A stretch of 64,000 nucleotides of DNA from Nanosyncoccus sp963544575 (lineage in GTDB: Bacteria; Patescibacteriota; Saccharimonadia; Saccharimonadales; Saccharimonadaceae), in NCBI GenBank assembly GCA_963544575.1, contig CAUUFZ010000003.1, forward strand, positions 62,001 to 126,000, given 5' to 3'. The position numbers were made by a program, and so were the translations under genes. The stretch's first letter is position 1, and each line of letters opens with the position of its first letter. Below, piece after piece: positions 18,303 to 26,288 of this stretch. Below the pieces are notes generated by a model. The model was not told the origin of the DNA, made no database searches, and worked only from the letters and a program-made list of their open reading frames with translations.

Positions 18303-18881
18303 ATGAATGAATTTGATGAAATTACGGAAAAATTAAGACAGGATCCGAGAAATGCTTCATTTACTTCGCGCGGCGTGGGGCCGATTTACCAGCTGAGTAA
18401 TAAGGCAGAAATATTAATCATCGGTCAGGCACCAGGTCGAAAAGTCGAAGAAAATGGGGTGCCGTTCGCGGATAAATCAGGCGAAAAATTGCGCGAATGG
18501 ATGGGGGTGAGTGAAGAAGAATTTTATTCGCAGAAGATTGCAATTTTACCGATGGATTTTTATTATCCAGGTAAAGGCAAGACCGGCGACCTACCACCAC
18601 GAAAATTTATCGCCGAAGAATACCATCCAGAAATCTTAAAATTGATGCCGAATATCAAGCTGACGATTTTGATTGGACAATATGCAATGAAATATTATCT
18701 CGGTTCCGAAGCTCATGAAAATTTAACCGAGACGGTGCGCGCATTCCAGGATTACCTACCAGAATATTTCCCAATCGTTCACCCAAGCCCACTGAATTTC
18801 CGCTGGCAGGCGAAGAATCCTTGGTTCGAGAAAGAGGTAGTGCCAGTATTACGAGAGCGAGTAAGGAAGATTTTGAAATAA
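18303..18881 (+). CDS. Uracil-DNA glycosylase family protein
   Basis: The 192-residue protein belongs to the uracil-DNA-glycosylase superfamily, which excises uracil or related lesions from DNA. It has the motif 1 region LIIGQAPGRKVEENGVPFADKSG, and the motif 2 region VHPSPLNFRWQ, with the His-Pro-Ser-Pro typical of the small UdgX/DUF4918-like and bacterial 'UDG family' groups. The catalytic Asp of classic Ung is not seen in its usual place (GQAPG rather than GQDPY). It is divergent from the ABC operon, and it ends three bases before the uvrB stop on the other strand. Confidence 0.85.
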   Translation: MNEFDEITEKLRQDPRNASFTSRGVGPIYQLSNKAEILIIGQAPGRKVEENGVPFADKSGEKLREWMGVSEEEFYSQKIAILPMDFYYPGKGKTGDLPPRKFIAEEYHPEILKLMPNIKLTILIGQYAMKYYLGSEAHENLTETVRAFQDYLPEYFPIVHPSPLNFRWQAKNPWFEKEVVPVLRERVRKILK

Positions 18882-18883
18882 TT

Positions 18884-20896
18884 TTAGTTATTTTCGGCGT
18901 CTTTGATTTTTTGAATCATATCACGAAGCTTGGCGGCCTGCTCGAATTCGAGATTGGCGGCAGCGAGTTGCATTTGTTCAGAAAGTTCTTTCATCAGAGA
19001 CGGGAGCTCGGTTTTTGGTACTTTCTTAAGGTCTAATTTATCTTCCTTGGCCTTTTCTGGAATAATTGCACGAAGACCCAACGAGATTTCTTTCTTAATA
19101 GAGGTCGGAGTGATGCCATATTCACAATTATAGGCTTGCTGGATTTTACGGCGACGATTGGTTTCAGAAATTGCCCGTTCCATACTTTCGGTAATATTAT
19201 CAGCATACATAATGACATGGCCTTCGACATGGCGCGCAGCACGACCAATAGTCTGGATGAGAGCTGATTCAGAACGCAAAAAACCTTCCTTATCGGCATC
19301 GAGAATTGCCACAAGTGAAACTTCTGGTAGGTCCAAACCCTCACGTAGTAAATTAATACCGACCAAGACATCATAAACGCCAGAACGCAAATCACGCAAA
19401 ATATCGCCGCGTTCCAGGGTATCGATGTCGGAATGAATATAGGCGGTTTTAATCTTATGGTCTTTCAAGTGGTCGGTCAAATCTTCCGCCATACGCTTGG
19501 TCAAGGTTGTGACGATGACGCGTTGATTTTTGGAGATACGCTCTTCGATTTCATGCATCAAATCATCAATCTGACCTTCACTCGGTCGAACTTCGATTTC
19601 TGGATCAAGCAGTCCGGTCGGGCGAATTACTTGCTCGGCTGGCTTAGGAGAGACTTCTAGTTCATACTTGCCCGGAGTGGCTGAAACATAGACTGCACGG
19701 CGAATATGGGTTTCAAATTCGTCAAAGGTTAGAGGGCGGTTATCTAGGGCACTCGGTAAACGGAAGCCATATTCCACCAGAGTAGATTTTCTAGCATGGT
19801 CACCATTATACATCCCGCGCACCTGCGGCAAAGTCATATGCGATTCGTCGACCAATAAGAGAAAATCATCTGGGAAGAAATCAAGCAAAGTCGCAGGTGG
19901 TTCCCCGGCCTTACGGCCATCTAGGTGGCGAGAATAGTTTTCAATTCCCTTCACGAAGCCAGTTTCTTTGAGCATCTCCAAGTCATATTTGGTGCGCTGA
20001 GAAATACGTTGCGCTTCTAGATATTTATGGTTAGCCTCGAAATATTTTAGACGTTCGTCAAATTCAGTCTGAATTAAATCAATGGCACGATCGAGTTGAT
20101 CTTTCGGGGTGGCATAGTGGGTATTTGGGAAGATGAAAACTTGATCGGGTTTTTCACGTACTTCAGCGGTGAGCGGATCAATAATTTTAACCTCTTCGAG
20201 CTCATCAAAAGCAAACTCAAAACGATAAGCGATTTCACCAGAGGCTGGAAAGAGATCGATAGTATCTCCTTTGACGCGGAAATTACCACGTTCAAAAGCC
20301 AGGTCATTTCGGTGATACTGTATAGCGATAAGATAAATCATCAGATTAGTTTGATTGAGCTTGGCGACTGGGAGAGTATTTTTTGAAACTACCTGCCAAG
20401 TATGGCCGGTTTTCTCGAGATGTAGAGACATTTCGGTGTAATGATCCGGCGAACCGATACCATAGATACAAGAGACCGAGGCGACAATAATGGTATCTTT
20501 ACGCGTGAGTAATGAAACCGTGGCAGCATGACGCAGACGGTCAATTTCATCGTTAATGGCGGAATCTTTTTCGATATAGGTATCGGTGCTAGCGATATAG
20601 GCTTCCGGCTGGTAGTAGTCGAAATAAGAGACAAAATAGTGCACCTCGTTCTCGGGGAAAAATTCACGGAATTCGGAATAAAGCTGAGCGGCCAGGGTTT
20701 TATTATGGGCAAGAATTAGGGTCGGCTTCTGAACATTAGCAATGAGATTTGCCATAGTAAAAGTCTTGCCGGAGCCCGTAACGCCAAGCAAAGTCTGCTC
20801 ACGAATCCCCATCTTGAGGCCGCGCGTGAGCTGAGCAATAGCCGCCGGCTGGTCACCGGTGGGTTGAAATTTACTATGAAGACGAAACTCTGGCAT
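18884..20896 (-). CDS. uvrB: Excinuclease ABC subunit B
   Basis: The 670-residue helicase-like subunit verifies DNA damage handed over by UvrA and loads UvrC. Domains are complete: Walker A GVTGSGKTFTMA, the beta-hairpin region YFDYYQPEAYIASTDTYIEKD, DESHMTLPQ, motif V/VI VGINLLREGLDLPEVSLV and QTIGRAARH, and the C-terminal UVR motif that contacts UvrC (LMKELSEQMQLAAANLEFEQAA). The -10 box is 8 bases before the ATG. All three Uvr subunits are encoded within this window but far apart. Confidence 0.97.
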   Translation of the reverse strand: MPEFRLHSKFQPTGDQPAAIAQLTRGLKMGIREQTLLGVTGSGKTFTMANLIANVQKPTLILAHNKTLAAQLYSEFREFFPENEVHYFVSYFDYYQPEAYIASTDTYIEKDSAINDEIDRLRHAATVSLLTRKDTIIVASVSCIYGIGSPDHYTEMSLHLEKTGHTWQVVSKNTLPVAKLNQTNLMIYLIAIQYHRNDLAFERGNFRVKGDTIDLFPASGEIAYRFEFAFDELEEVKIIDPLTAEVREKPDQVFIFPNTHYATPKDQLDRAIDLIQTEFDERLKYFEANHKYLEAQRISQRTKYDLEMLKETGFVKGIENYSRHLDGRKAGEPPATLLDFFPDDFLLLVDESHMTLPQVRGMYNGDHARKSTLVEYGFRLPSALDNRPLTFDEFETHIRRAVYVSATPGKYELEVSPKPAEQVIRPTGLLDPEIEVRPSEGQIDDLMHEIEERISKNQRVIVTTLTKRMAEDLTDHLKDHKIKTAYIHSDIDTLERGDILRDLRSGVYDVLVGINLLREGLDLPEVSLVAILDADKEGFLRSESALIQTIGRAARHVEGHVIMYADNITESMERAISETNRRRKIQQAYNCEYGITPTSIKKEISLGLRAIIPEKAKEDKLDLKKVPKTELPSLMKELSEQMQLAAANLEFEQAAKLRDMIQKIKDAENN

Positions 20897-20941
20897 ACCT
20901 ATATATTATACAATTTTTGAGCTGATTATGCAAAATTTGCC

Positions 20942-21017
20942 CTGAGTTAACATCTAAAGTGGAAGACTCCACTCGAGGCCTATAGATCTCAAGGTGTTGC
21001 ACTTGAGGGGTTGGACT
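20942..21017. repeat. Dispersed repeat, copy 1 (also at 59731), with hairpins
   Basis: CTGAGTTAAcATCT followed after 30 bases by ATCTCAAgGTGTTGCACTTG is shared with 59731-59772, where the two parts are fused. CTCAAgGTG and CACTTGAG fold into a hairpin. The 30 extra bases here hold a second hairpin (AGTGGA-agac-TCCACT). It may be a remnant of a transposon end; no transposase is nearby. Confidence 0.5.
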
Positions 21018-21137
21018 TTTCCATAGAGAGTTGCACTCACCTCTGTTAATCTCAAAACTAATCGGGAGTGGGGTTGCCAAGAGGAGGTGCCTTACACACA
21101 GCTACCTGTGCCAACGTTAAAAAACAAGTAGTAATAA

Positions 21138-21147
21138 GGGGGGGGGG
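21138..21147 (+). repeat. G10 homopolymer in the nuclease promoter
   Basis: Ten consecutive G residues lie 8 bases before the -10 box (21156-21161) of the gene at 21168, in the -35/-10 spacer. Slippage here would change promoter spacing, the classic transcriptional form of phase variation. The only other G/C run of this length noticed in the window is the G10 of the adhesin gene. Confidence 0.8.
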
Positions 21148-21152
21148 AGGAG

Positions 21153-21161
21153 TGATATAAT
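21153..21161 (+). promoter_or_regulatory. Leaderless extended -10 of the nuclease gene
   Basis: TGATATAAT ends 6 bases before the ATG at 21168. No clear -35 box is seen upstream of the G10 tract. Confidence 0.65.
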
Positions 21162-21167
21162 TAAGTA

Positions 21168-21551
21168 ATGAAGAAACGAGGCAAAATCACTCCTAACGGC
21201 GTAGTTTTGAAGACTCACGAGAACGCAACTGCGGTTTTTCTGACGGAGCAGGGTTTCGATGTTGACCTAATCCCTACTAGTAACATTGAAGGAGTGCACA
21301 CTCCTGATATTAAAATGGACGGGCTCAAGTGGGAGATGAAAGCACCAATTGGCGAGGGTAATCAGTTGATGGAGAACACCATCCAGAGAGCACTAAAACA
21401 ATCACCAAACATTATTATAGACCTTCGCCACACAAAGAGACATCAGACAAAATGCTTGAGAGAACTAGAAAAACAGTTCGTAAGCAAGAAGTGTCTAAAA
21501 CGCCTCAAAATCATCACAAAGAGCGGAAAAACTCTTGATTTTGAGAAGTAG
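21168..21551 (+). CDS. CdiA C-terminal-like nuclease domain protein, orphan
   Basis: The 127-residue basic protein resembles the nuclease domains found at the C-termini of CdiA contact-dependent inhibition toxins. After a helix (ATAVFLTEQGFDVDLIP) it shows HTPDIKMDGLKWEMKAP, with Asp47, Glu56 and Lys58 in the order of a PD-(D/E)xK-type active site, then a helix with RALKQSPNIIIDLRH and a basic end. In the family such domains cleave tRNA or DNA. Here it stands alone, without a delivery module, signal peptide or obvious immunity gene. Expression is predicted from a leaderless promoter containing a G10 tract. It lies next to small RNAs and tRNA-Leu(UAG). Confidence 0.65.
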   Translation: MKKRGKITPNGVVLKTHENATAVFLTEQGFDVDLIPTSNIEGVHTPDIKMDGLKWEMKAPIGEGNQLMENTIQRALKQSPNIIIDLRHTKRHQTKCLRELEKQFVSKKCLKRLKIITKSGKTLDFEK

Positions 21552-21569
21552 TAAGAGTATAATCATAAG

Positions 21570-21645
21570 TAATGAGGGCAGGACCTGCAGTGTAATATGC
21601 GGGACACCGCCCTCTTTTAGGTTGGCTTTTAGCCACCTTTTTTGA
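21570..21645 (+). ncRNA. Small structured RNA downstream of the nuclease gene
   Basis: A -10 TATAAT (21558-21563) precedes a segment that folds into an elongated hairpin (GAGGGC / GCCCTC outside, CCTGC / GCGGG inside). It is followed by a terminator hairpin GGTtGGC / GCCACC with TTTTTT (21620-21643). An ATG 8 bases after the -10 opens a seven-codon reading frame (MRAGPAV), so a leader peptide is possible. Since it begins 6 bases after the nuclease stop codon, it may also be that gene's 3' end. Confidence 0.45.
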
Positions 21646-21651
21646 TGAAAA

Positions 21652-21769
21652 ACTACCACTGAACTGGTGTGGCATAATTAAAGTGCTCGAATACTCGAAT
21701 CTTTGATGGGTCTAGCCCCGACAAGGTAGGTAAAGAACAAAATTGAATATAAGAAAAAGAACAAATAAC
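21652..21769. other. Intergenic region with no assignable gene
   Basis: The stretch between the two small RNAs holds a short direct repeat (CTCGAATACTCGAA) and a weak hairpin (ACCA / TGGT). No reading frame of note or convincing RNA is seen. Confidence 0.4.
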
Positions 21770-21825
21770 AAAAAAACGGGTTCTTCTTAGGTATCTCTCC
21801 GTTCGAATTGCCCGTATCGGAATAT
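21770..21825 (-). ncRNA. Small RNA of a two-copy family, copy 1
   Basis: On the minus strand a consensus promoter (TTGACA 21854-21859, 16-base spacer, TG-C-TACAAT 21832-21837) precedes a transcript of about 56 nt. It consists of a 5-bp stem ACGGG / CCCGT around a 30-base loop and ends in seven U. The loop core CGGAGARATACCTAAG is shared with the copy at 55610-55668, whose stem is GCAGG / CCTGC; two base pairs differ by compensatory changes. The core resembles the first bases of a class II tRNA (acceptor plus D-stem), but no anticodon arm follows. Confidence 0.7.
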
Positions 21826-21831
21826 GCTTCT

Positions 21832-21859
21832 ATTGTAGCAGTATTATGTAATATGTCAA
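21832..21859 (-). promoter_or_regulatory. Promoter of small RNA copy 1
   Basis: TTGACA, 16 bases, then TACAAT with an upstream TG (extended -10). The same architecture and spacing occurs at copy 2. Confidence 0.75.
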
Positions 21860-21910
21860 TGTCTCATAATAGTTCACAATCTTTGCGACATAAAATGGCA
21901 ATAAGTGCAA

Positions 21911-21935
21911 TAAAAACCGCCATAGCGGCAGCTTT
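21911..21935 (-). terminator. Terminator of tRNA-Leu(UAG)
   Basis: The stem CCGC-cata-GCGG is followed on the minus strand by TTTTTA, about 20 bases after the tRNA 3' end. Confidence 0.65.
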
Positions 21936-21953
21936 TTCTGTGAACAACTTGAT

Positions 21954-22038
21954 TGGTGCCCGAGACTGGACTTGAACCAGCACGCCGTGAGGCATATGCT
22001 CCTAAGGCATACGTGTATACCAATTTCACCACTCGGGC
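21954..22038 (-). tRNA. tRNA-Leu (anticodon UAG)
   Basis: The acceptor stem GCCCGAG / CTCGGGC, anticodon stem-loop TATGC-CTTAGGA-GCATA, a long class II variable arm (TGCCTCACGGCG) and T-loop GTTCAAG are all present, and CCA is encoded. Anticodon UAG reads CUA and probably other CUN codons. A -10 TATAAT (22047-22052) lies 8 bases upstream. Confidence 0.95.
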
Positions 22039-22057
22039 ATGCTGATATTATATAAAA

Positions 22058-22801
22058 TTATTGGAGATTATTCAAGTCGCTAGATTGAACCTGATTTTCC
22101 GAAACAGAAGGATTTTGAGCTTCACTTGCGGTTCCCTGAGTAGGCTGAACTAGAGCCTCTGAAGTTGAAGGAGATAGATTCTCGATGACTGATTGAGATG
22201 GCACTTGTTGAGTTTGAGATTCCGAGGCTGACTGAATCGGAGTTTCGACAACTGGTTGAACAGGAGCTTCAGGAATGGATTGAGTTGGAGATTCTGAGAC
22301 TGGCTGAGCTGGAGCCCCGGTAGGTGCTTGTGCATTATTCAGAGCGAAAGCACCTTGGAATGGGATATTTTTGCCACGGACGTATTGATATTCGTATTTT
22401 TGATCAGTAGCTAGCATCAGCATGATGATTGGCGAGAAGAAAATAGTCAAAAATGGAAAGGCTGGCTGTTTTTCGCCAAAAGCAGTAGGTAGCTTGTAGC
22501 AGAAAATAAAGTACGGAATTAAACCGAGCACTGGAATAAGAATCGAGATAGCGAATAACTTATTTAGTTCCACCGCATCATAAAGCTCCATCAGACCAAG
22601 CACCGGAATGGCACCCTGCCACATCTTTTTCTCGCCGTAGATTTTCTTCATCAAGAGAACCTTACCTGCAATATAAAGGCCGAGAATAATTAACAATAAA
22701 AGCAAGGTAATAATATTAGAAGCTAAGACTTCACCAAAAGTCGGCATCTTAGTCATATAGTTATTACTGAAAAAATAATCGTAAATTTTTTGAAGATTCA
22801 T
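22058..22801 (-). CDS. DUF5684-like membrane protein with a Pro/Ser/Gln-rich tail
   Basis: The 247-residue protein has an N-terminal helix (about residues 27-50), then the DUF5684-like core KKMWQGAIPVLGLMELYDAV and two more helices (about 80-105 and 117-130). The last 100 residues are low complexity, with repeats of the type (S/A)E(S/A)PxQ(S/P)(V/I). The tail is probably extended and exposed; the sensor kinase and response regulator in this window also carry P/A/Q-rich tails. Function unknown. It has a leaderless start (-10 at 22808-22813, 6 bases before the ATG). Its stop lies within 20 bases of tRNA-Leu(UAG), which is on the same strand. Confidence 0.7.
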   Translation of the reverse strand: MNLQKIYDYFFSNNYMTKMPTFGEVLASNIITLLLLLIILGLYIAGKVLLMKKIYGEKKMWQGAIPVLGLMELYDAVELNKLFAISILIPVLGLIPYFIFCYKLPTAFGEKQPAFPFLTIFFSPIIMLMLATDQKYEYQYVRGKNIPFQGAFALNNAQAPTGAPAQPVSESPTQSIPEAPVQPVVETPIQSASESQTQQVPSQSVIENLSPSTSEALVQPTQGTASEAQNPSVSENQVQSSDLNNLQ

Positions 22802-22830
22802 AAGCTAATTTTAGCATAAACACGATAAAA

Positions 22831-23388
22831 TTACACTTTAAAAATCGTGATGCGGGAGCCGGCATAAGCCTTGGTGGAGACAATTTCAGCGTCGAGCTGA
22901 TGCGGATCGAAGGTGGCCGGATGAGACAAGACTAAAAATTCTTTCGCGAGCTTCGGAAGCGTGGCGATGTAGTCAGCTAGTTTCGGGGTGATTTTATCAT
23001 ATGGTGGGTCGGCAAAAACGATATCGAAACGATTATCAAAAGTCAGAGTTTCCGCCTTTTTAGCAAAAATTCGTACCTGGCTTGATACGCCGAGGTTTTC
23101 GGCATTTTGACGAATCAATTTCGCAACTTCGCGGTGATTTTCGATAAACGAAACATGTTTAGCGCCGCGTGACAGGGCCTCAAAACCCAGTGCACCGGTA
23201 CCAGCAAACACGTCAAGTACCACTTTCCCCTCGAGATGAGACGACAAAGAATTCATAATCGCCAGACGTTCGCGTGAGCCCATCGGATGTGTGACGGCGA
23301 GCTTGGGGGTGAGAATTTTTTGTCCACGAAGCGTCCCGGATGTGATTCTCAGATCTGTAACTTTGCCAGATTTTACCATAAACTTCAT
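22831..23388 (-). CDS. rsmD: 16S rRNA (guanine966-N2)-methyltransferase
   Basis: The 185-residue enzyme methylates G966 of 16S rRNA with S-adenosylmethionine. It shows RITSGTLRGQKI near the start, the SAM-binding motif VLDVFAGTGALGFEALSRGA and the catalytic motif FADPPYD, all standard for RsmD. An in-frame internal ATG at residue 4 is an equally possible start. It lies 4 bases after the gene at 23393 and so is probably cotranscribed with it and recG. Confidence 0.93.
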   Translation of the reverse strand: MKFMVKSGKVTDLRITSGTLRGQKILTPKLAVTHPMGSRERLAIMNSLSSHLEGKVVLDVFAGTGALGFEALSRGAKHVSFIENHREVAKLIRQNAENLGVSSQVRIFAKKAETLTFDNRFDIVFADPPYDKITPKLADYIATLPKLAKEFLVLSHPATFDPHQLDAEIVSTKAYAGSRITIFKV

Positions 23389-23392
23389 AGTT

Positions 23393-24211
23393 TTATTTTA
23401 GCAGTTTTTTATTAAAATATGGAATCGAAGAAGCCCAGCCAATGGTAATAGCGCGGACGATTTCCGGGAGAAGTACATTCTTGGTTTGAAAAACTAATTC
23501 GGTGTTCCAGCCCTGATTCAAGAAATTTTCATACATTTTGAGGGCGTGAACTTTAGCGAGAGATTCGTGGAAGGCTTTTTCGAGATCAACATTGACTAGT
23601 TCAGCTTTCTTGATTTTTGGCATTACGGCACGTTCTGGTAGTGCGGTTAAAGTAATGGCGACGCCATATTCGAAAGCCACATGCTTCGTCATAAAACCAT
23701 TAGCACCCCAATAGAGCCAGTTATTGCGCAAAGTTTCAAGCGAGTTTCGACCGCGCATAATCCCCTTAATGGGGATACCAAAAACTTTAACAAATTCATC
23801 CTTGGTCATCAGTTGTTTCTGAGTATTTTCCAGAGGAAAATGGTGGGCCGGAGTGAGACCGTCAGTAATAGCATGGGCCATCCAACCAGCTTCAAAACTG
23901 GCACGCACCTTATTTCCCTCTTCGAGGGCTTTTCTTAGATTATATTGGTGATCCAAAATCAAAGTCATGAGTTTACCATTATCATGATCGGGATCGATGA
24001 AGTGCATCGGCTCGTCGACGCCAGGACTTTTACGCTTCAGACCGTCGGGTCCGCCCATGCCTTCAAAGTTTAAGATTTCTGAAATATTGGGGAAAAAATA
24101 ATTGTGTGGCAGGTTTTTATCAATAATTTTGCGGGCAATTCGGTCGAGTTTCTGGTGTGTGCCAACAATTTTCCCATTCGATTTATCACTAATTGCTAGG
24201 GTTGAATACAT
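23393..24211 (-). CDS. Putative zinc-dependent phospholipase C / P1-nuclease-fold protein
   Basis: The 272-residue protein is without a signal peptide. Its His and Asp residues recall the phospholipase C / S1-P1 nuclease fold: GTHQKLDRIARKIID near the start, MHFIDPDHDNGK, and AGWMAHAITDGLTPAHH, which has the spacing of the family's AHxxxDxxxPxH zinc site. The C-terminal third is helical. The activity cannot be read from sequence; a hydrolase or a non-catalytic relative are both possible. It sits between recG and rsmD, 7 bases from the former. Confidence 0.5.
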   Translation of the reverse strand: MYSTLAISDKSNGKIVGTHQKLDRIARKIIDKNLPHNYFFPNISEILNFEGMGGPDGLKRKSPGVDEPMHFIDPDHDNGKLMTLILDHQYNLRKALEEGNKVRASFEAGWMAHAITDGLTPAHHFPLENTQKQLMTKDEFVKVFGIPIKGIMRGRNSLETLRNNWLYWGANGFMTKHVAFEYGVAITLTALPERAVMPKIKKAELVNVDLEKAFHESLAKVHALKMYENFLNQGWNTELVFQTKNVLLPEIVRAITIGWASSIPYFNKKLLK

Positions 24212-24218
24212 ATTTTCC

Positions 24219-26288
24219 TTAATTAAGAGTCGTCAGCTGCTGATATTTTTTAATATCTTGGCTCAACTCAGTATATTTTAGCATAGAATCGGGCGAGCTT
24301 AAGAACTTTTCGACGTGAGTGCGCGCCAATTCGATTAACTTCGTATCGGTAAGACTGGCAATCTTCAAATTCAATTCCCCGTGCTGCATCGCCCCGTAAA
24401 TTTCACCCGGACCGCGAAGTTTTAGGTCGACTTCGGCAAGATAAAAACCGTCGGTAGATTTTTCCATTTCGAGAAGCCTGCGACTAGGTGGATTTTCACC
24501 GGTAGTCACCAAGAAACATTGACTTGGATTGTCGCCACGGCCGACGCGACCGCGCAACTGATGAAGCTGAGCTAGCCCATAACGATCGGCATTGAAAATC
24601 AGAGTTTGCGTAGCATTCGGCACATCCACACCAACTTCCACCACGGTGGTAGAGACCAAAATTTGAGTTTTCTTATCCTTAAAATCCTGCATTACCTGGT
24701 CTTTTTCGGCGGGTTTTAATTTGCCATGCAAGATGCCGATTTGATATTTACTAAACTGTTTCTGCATAAGTTTTGCAGTTTCGAGTACGGTGCGTGATTT
24801 ATCATCATCGGAAATCGCCTCATCGATTAGTCGACAAATCACGTAAACTTGCTCGCCGGCGGCGAGGTGTGCACTAAGTTCTGGGTAAATTACGTCCTTA
24901 AGATTAAGCTCATTATAGATACGAGTTTTGATCGGCGTACGACCCTTCGGCATTTGGTTGATTATCGAAATGTCGAGATCACCAAAAATCGTCAGTTGCA
25001 AGGAACGCGGAATCGGGGTGGCAGTCATGGCGAGAAAATGCGGTGAGATTTGCTGAAAATCTGGATCCTGATTCTTAAAGGATTTTTCCAAAAGATGTTG
25101 ACGCTGCAAGACACCAAAACGATGCTGTTCATCGATGATACAAAGACCGAGACTGGAAAAAGTGGTATCGTCGGTGAGAATGGCATGAGTACCGATTACG
25201 AGGTTGATTTCACCAGACTTGATCGCATCCTTTACGTTGGTCTTATCCTTAGTAGCGCTAATTAGAAGAGTGGTTTTGACGCCGAGCGGAGTAAGAATCT
25301 TCGAAATCCCCTCAAACTGCTGGGTAGCGAGAATCGCAGTTGGCGCGAGTATGGCCACCTGTGCGCCGTTTTTGATAGCTTGATAGGCAGCAATGGCCGA
25401 AACGATAGTTTTACCTGAACCAACATCACCCTGAAGTAGGCGGTTCATCGGATGAGTTTTTTCGAGATCCTGGAGAATCTGCCAAGTCACACGTTTCTGC
25501 GCATCAGTCAATTCAAAGGGCAGAGTTTTAAGAAGTTTCTTGACATCAGTGAGATTAAATTTGAGTGATTTGGCATTCAATTTGGAAACTTCGTTTTGAT
25601 TTAATTTGGAAGCCAGGATCAATTCAAATAATTCCTCGTAACCGAGGTAAACCCTAGCCTTTTCGACTGTCTTTTCGGACTCTGGAAAATGCATATTGAA
25701 GAGGGCTTGATTACGAGTGAGCTTAGTAAGTGTTTTCGGGATGGTGTAAGGTGGTAAAAGTTCGGGAATTTGATAAAAAAATGGACGTAATTTAGCAAAA
25801 ATCCGGCGATACCAGGCGGAGTTATAACGACCACTACCAGAATAAATCGGCTGAAAACCACCATCCTGGCGCGATTCTTCCACTTCGGAAGCTAGGACTG
25901 CAGTAGGAGCGGTGAGTTGATAGCGATTATATTTAAAATCGTATTCACCGGTAAAATAATATTCGGTATCTTCTTTAAAATTTTTGATGCGGTAGGCCTG
26001 ATTATACCAAACCACGCGAAGTGCCCCAGTTTCATCAAAGATCTCACCTTGGGTAATAATGAAATTACGGCGACGCGTATGAATATTGCGTAAGCCACGA
26101 ATTTTTCCTCTCACTACCACCTTGCCGGGACGAATTTCGGAAATTTTAGTATAGGCAGCGTAATCTTCATATTTGCGCGGGAAATAATAAAGTAAATCCT
26201 TAAAAGTTTGAAATCCACGCGCAGCGAGGACTTCGGCAGTTTTGGGTCCGACGCCTTTAATTTCGCTAAGAGGTGAATTTAGTTGCAT
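24219..26288 (-). CDS. recG: ATP-dependent DNA helicase RecG
   Basis: The 689-residue helicase remodels stalled replication forks and branched DNA. It has the N-terminal wedge/OB region (LLYYFPRKYEDY, GKVVVRGKIRG), Walker A LLQGDVGSGKT, DEQHRFGVLQR, MTATPIPRSLQL, the QVYVICRLI and VGVDVPNATQTLIFNADRYGLAQLHQLRGRVGRG motifs (quoted in part), and the C-terminal GEIYGAMQHG block. Its length is normal. Its ATG shares a base with the trmD stop, so the two are translationally coupled. Confidence 0.96.
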   Translation of the reverse strand: MQLNSPLSEIKGVGPKTAEVLAARGFQTFKDLLYYFPRKYEDYAAYTKISEIRPGKVVVRGKIRGLRNIHTRRRNFIITQGEIFDETGALRVVWYNQAYRIKNFKEDTEYYFTGEYDFKYNRYQLTAPTAVLASEVEESRQDGGFQPIYSGSGRYNSAWYRRIFAKLRPFFYQIPELLPPYTIPKTLTKLTRNQALFNMHFPESEKTVEKARVYLGYEELFELILASKLNQNEVSKLNAKSLKFNLTDVKKLLKTLPFELTDAQKRVTWQILQDLEKTHPMNRLLQGDVGSGKTIVSAIAAYQAIKNGAQVAILAPTAILATQQFEGISKILTPLGVKTTLLISATKDKTNVKDAIKSGEINLVIGTHAILTDDTTFSSLGLCIIDEQHRFGVLQRQHLLEKSFKNQDPDFQQISPHFLAMTATPIPRSLQLTIFGDLDISIINQMPKGRTPIKTRIYNELNLKDVIYPELSAHLAAGEQVYVICRLIDEAISDDDKSRTVLETAKLMQKQFSKYQIGILHGKLKPAEKDQVMQDFKDKKTQILVSTTVVEVGVDVPNATQTLIFNADRYGLAQLHQLRGRVGRGDNPSQCFLVTTGENPPSRRLLEMEKSTDGFYLAEVDLKLRGPGEIYGAMQHGELNLKIASLTDTKLIELARTHVEKFLSSPDSMLKYTELSQDIKKYQQLTTLN

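Noticed and set aside
21770..21825. A genuine tRNA gene, because the loop core looks like a tRNA 5' end
   Set aside because: No anticodon arm, T-arm or 3' acceptor strand follows; the transcript ends at a terminator about 56 nt after its start.
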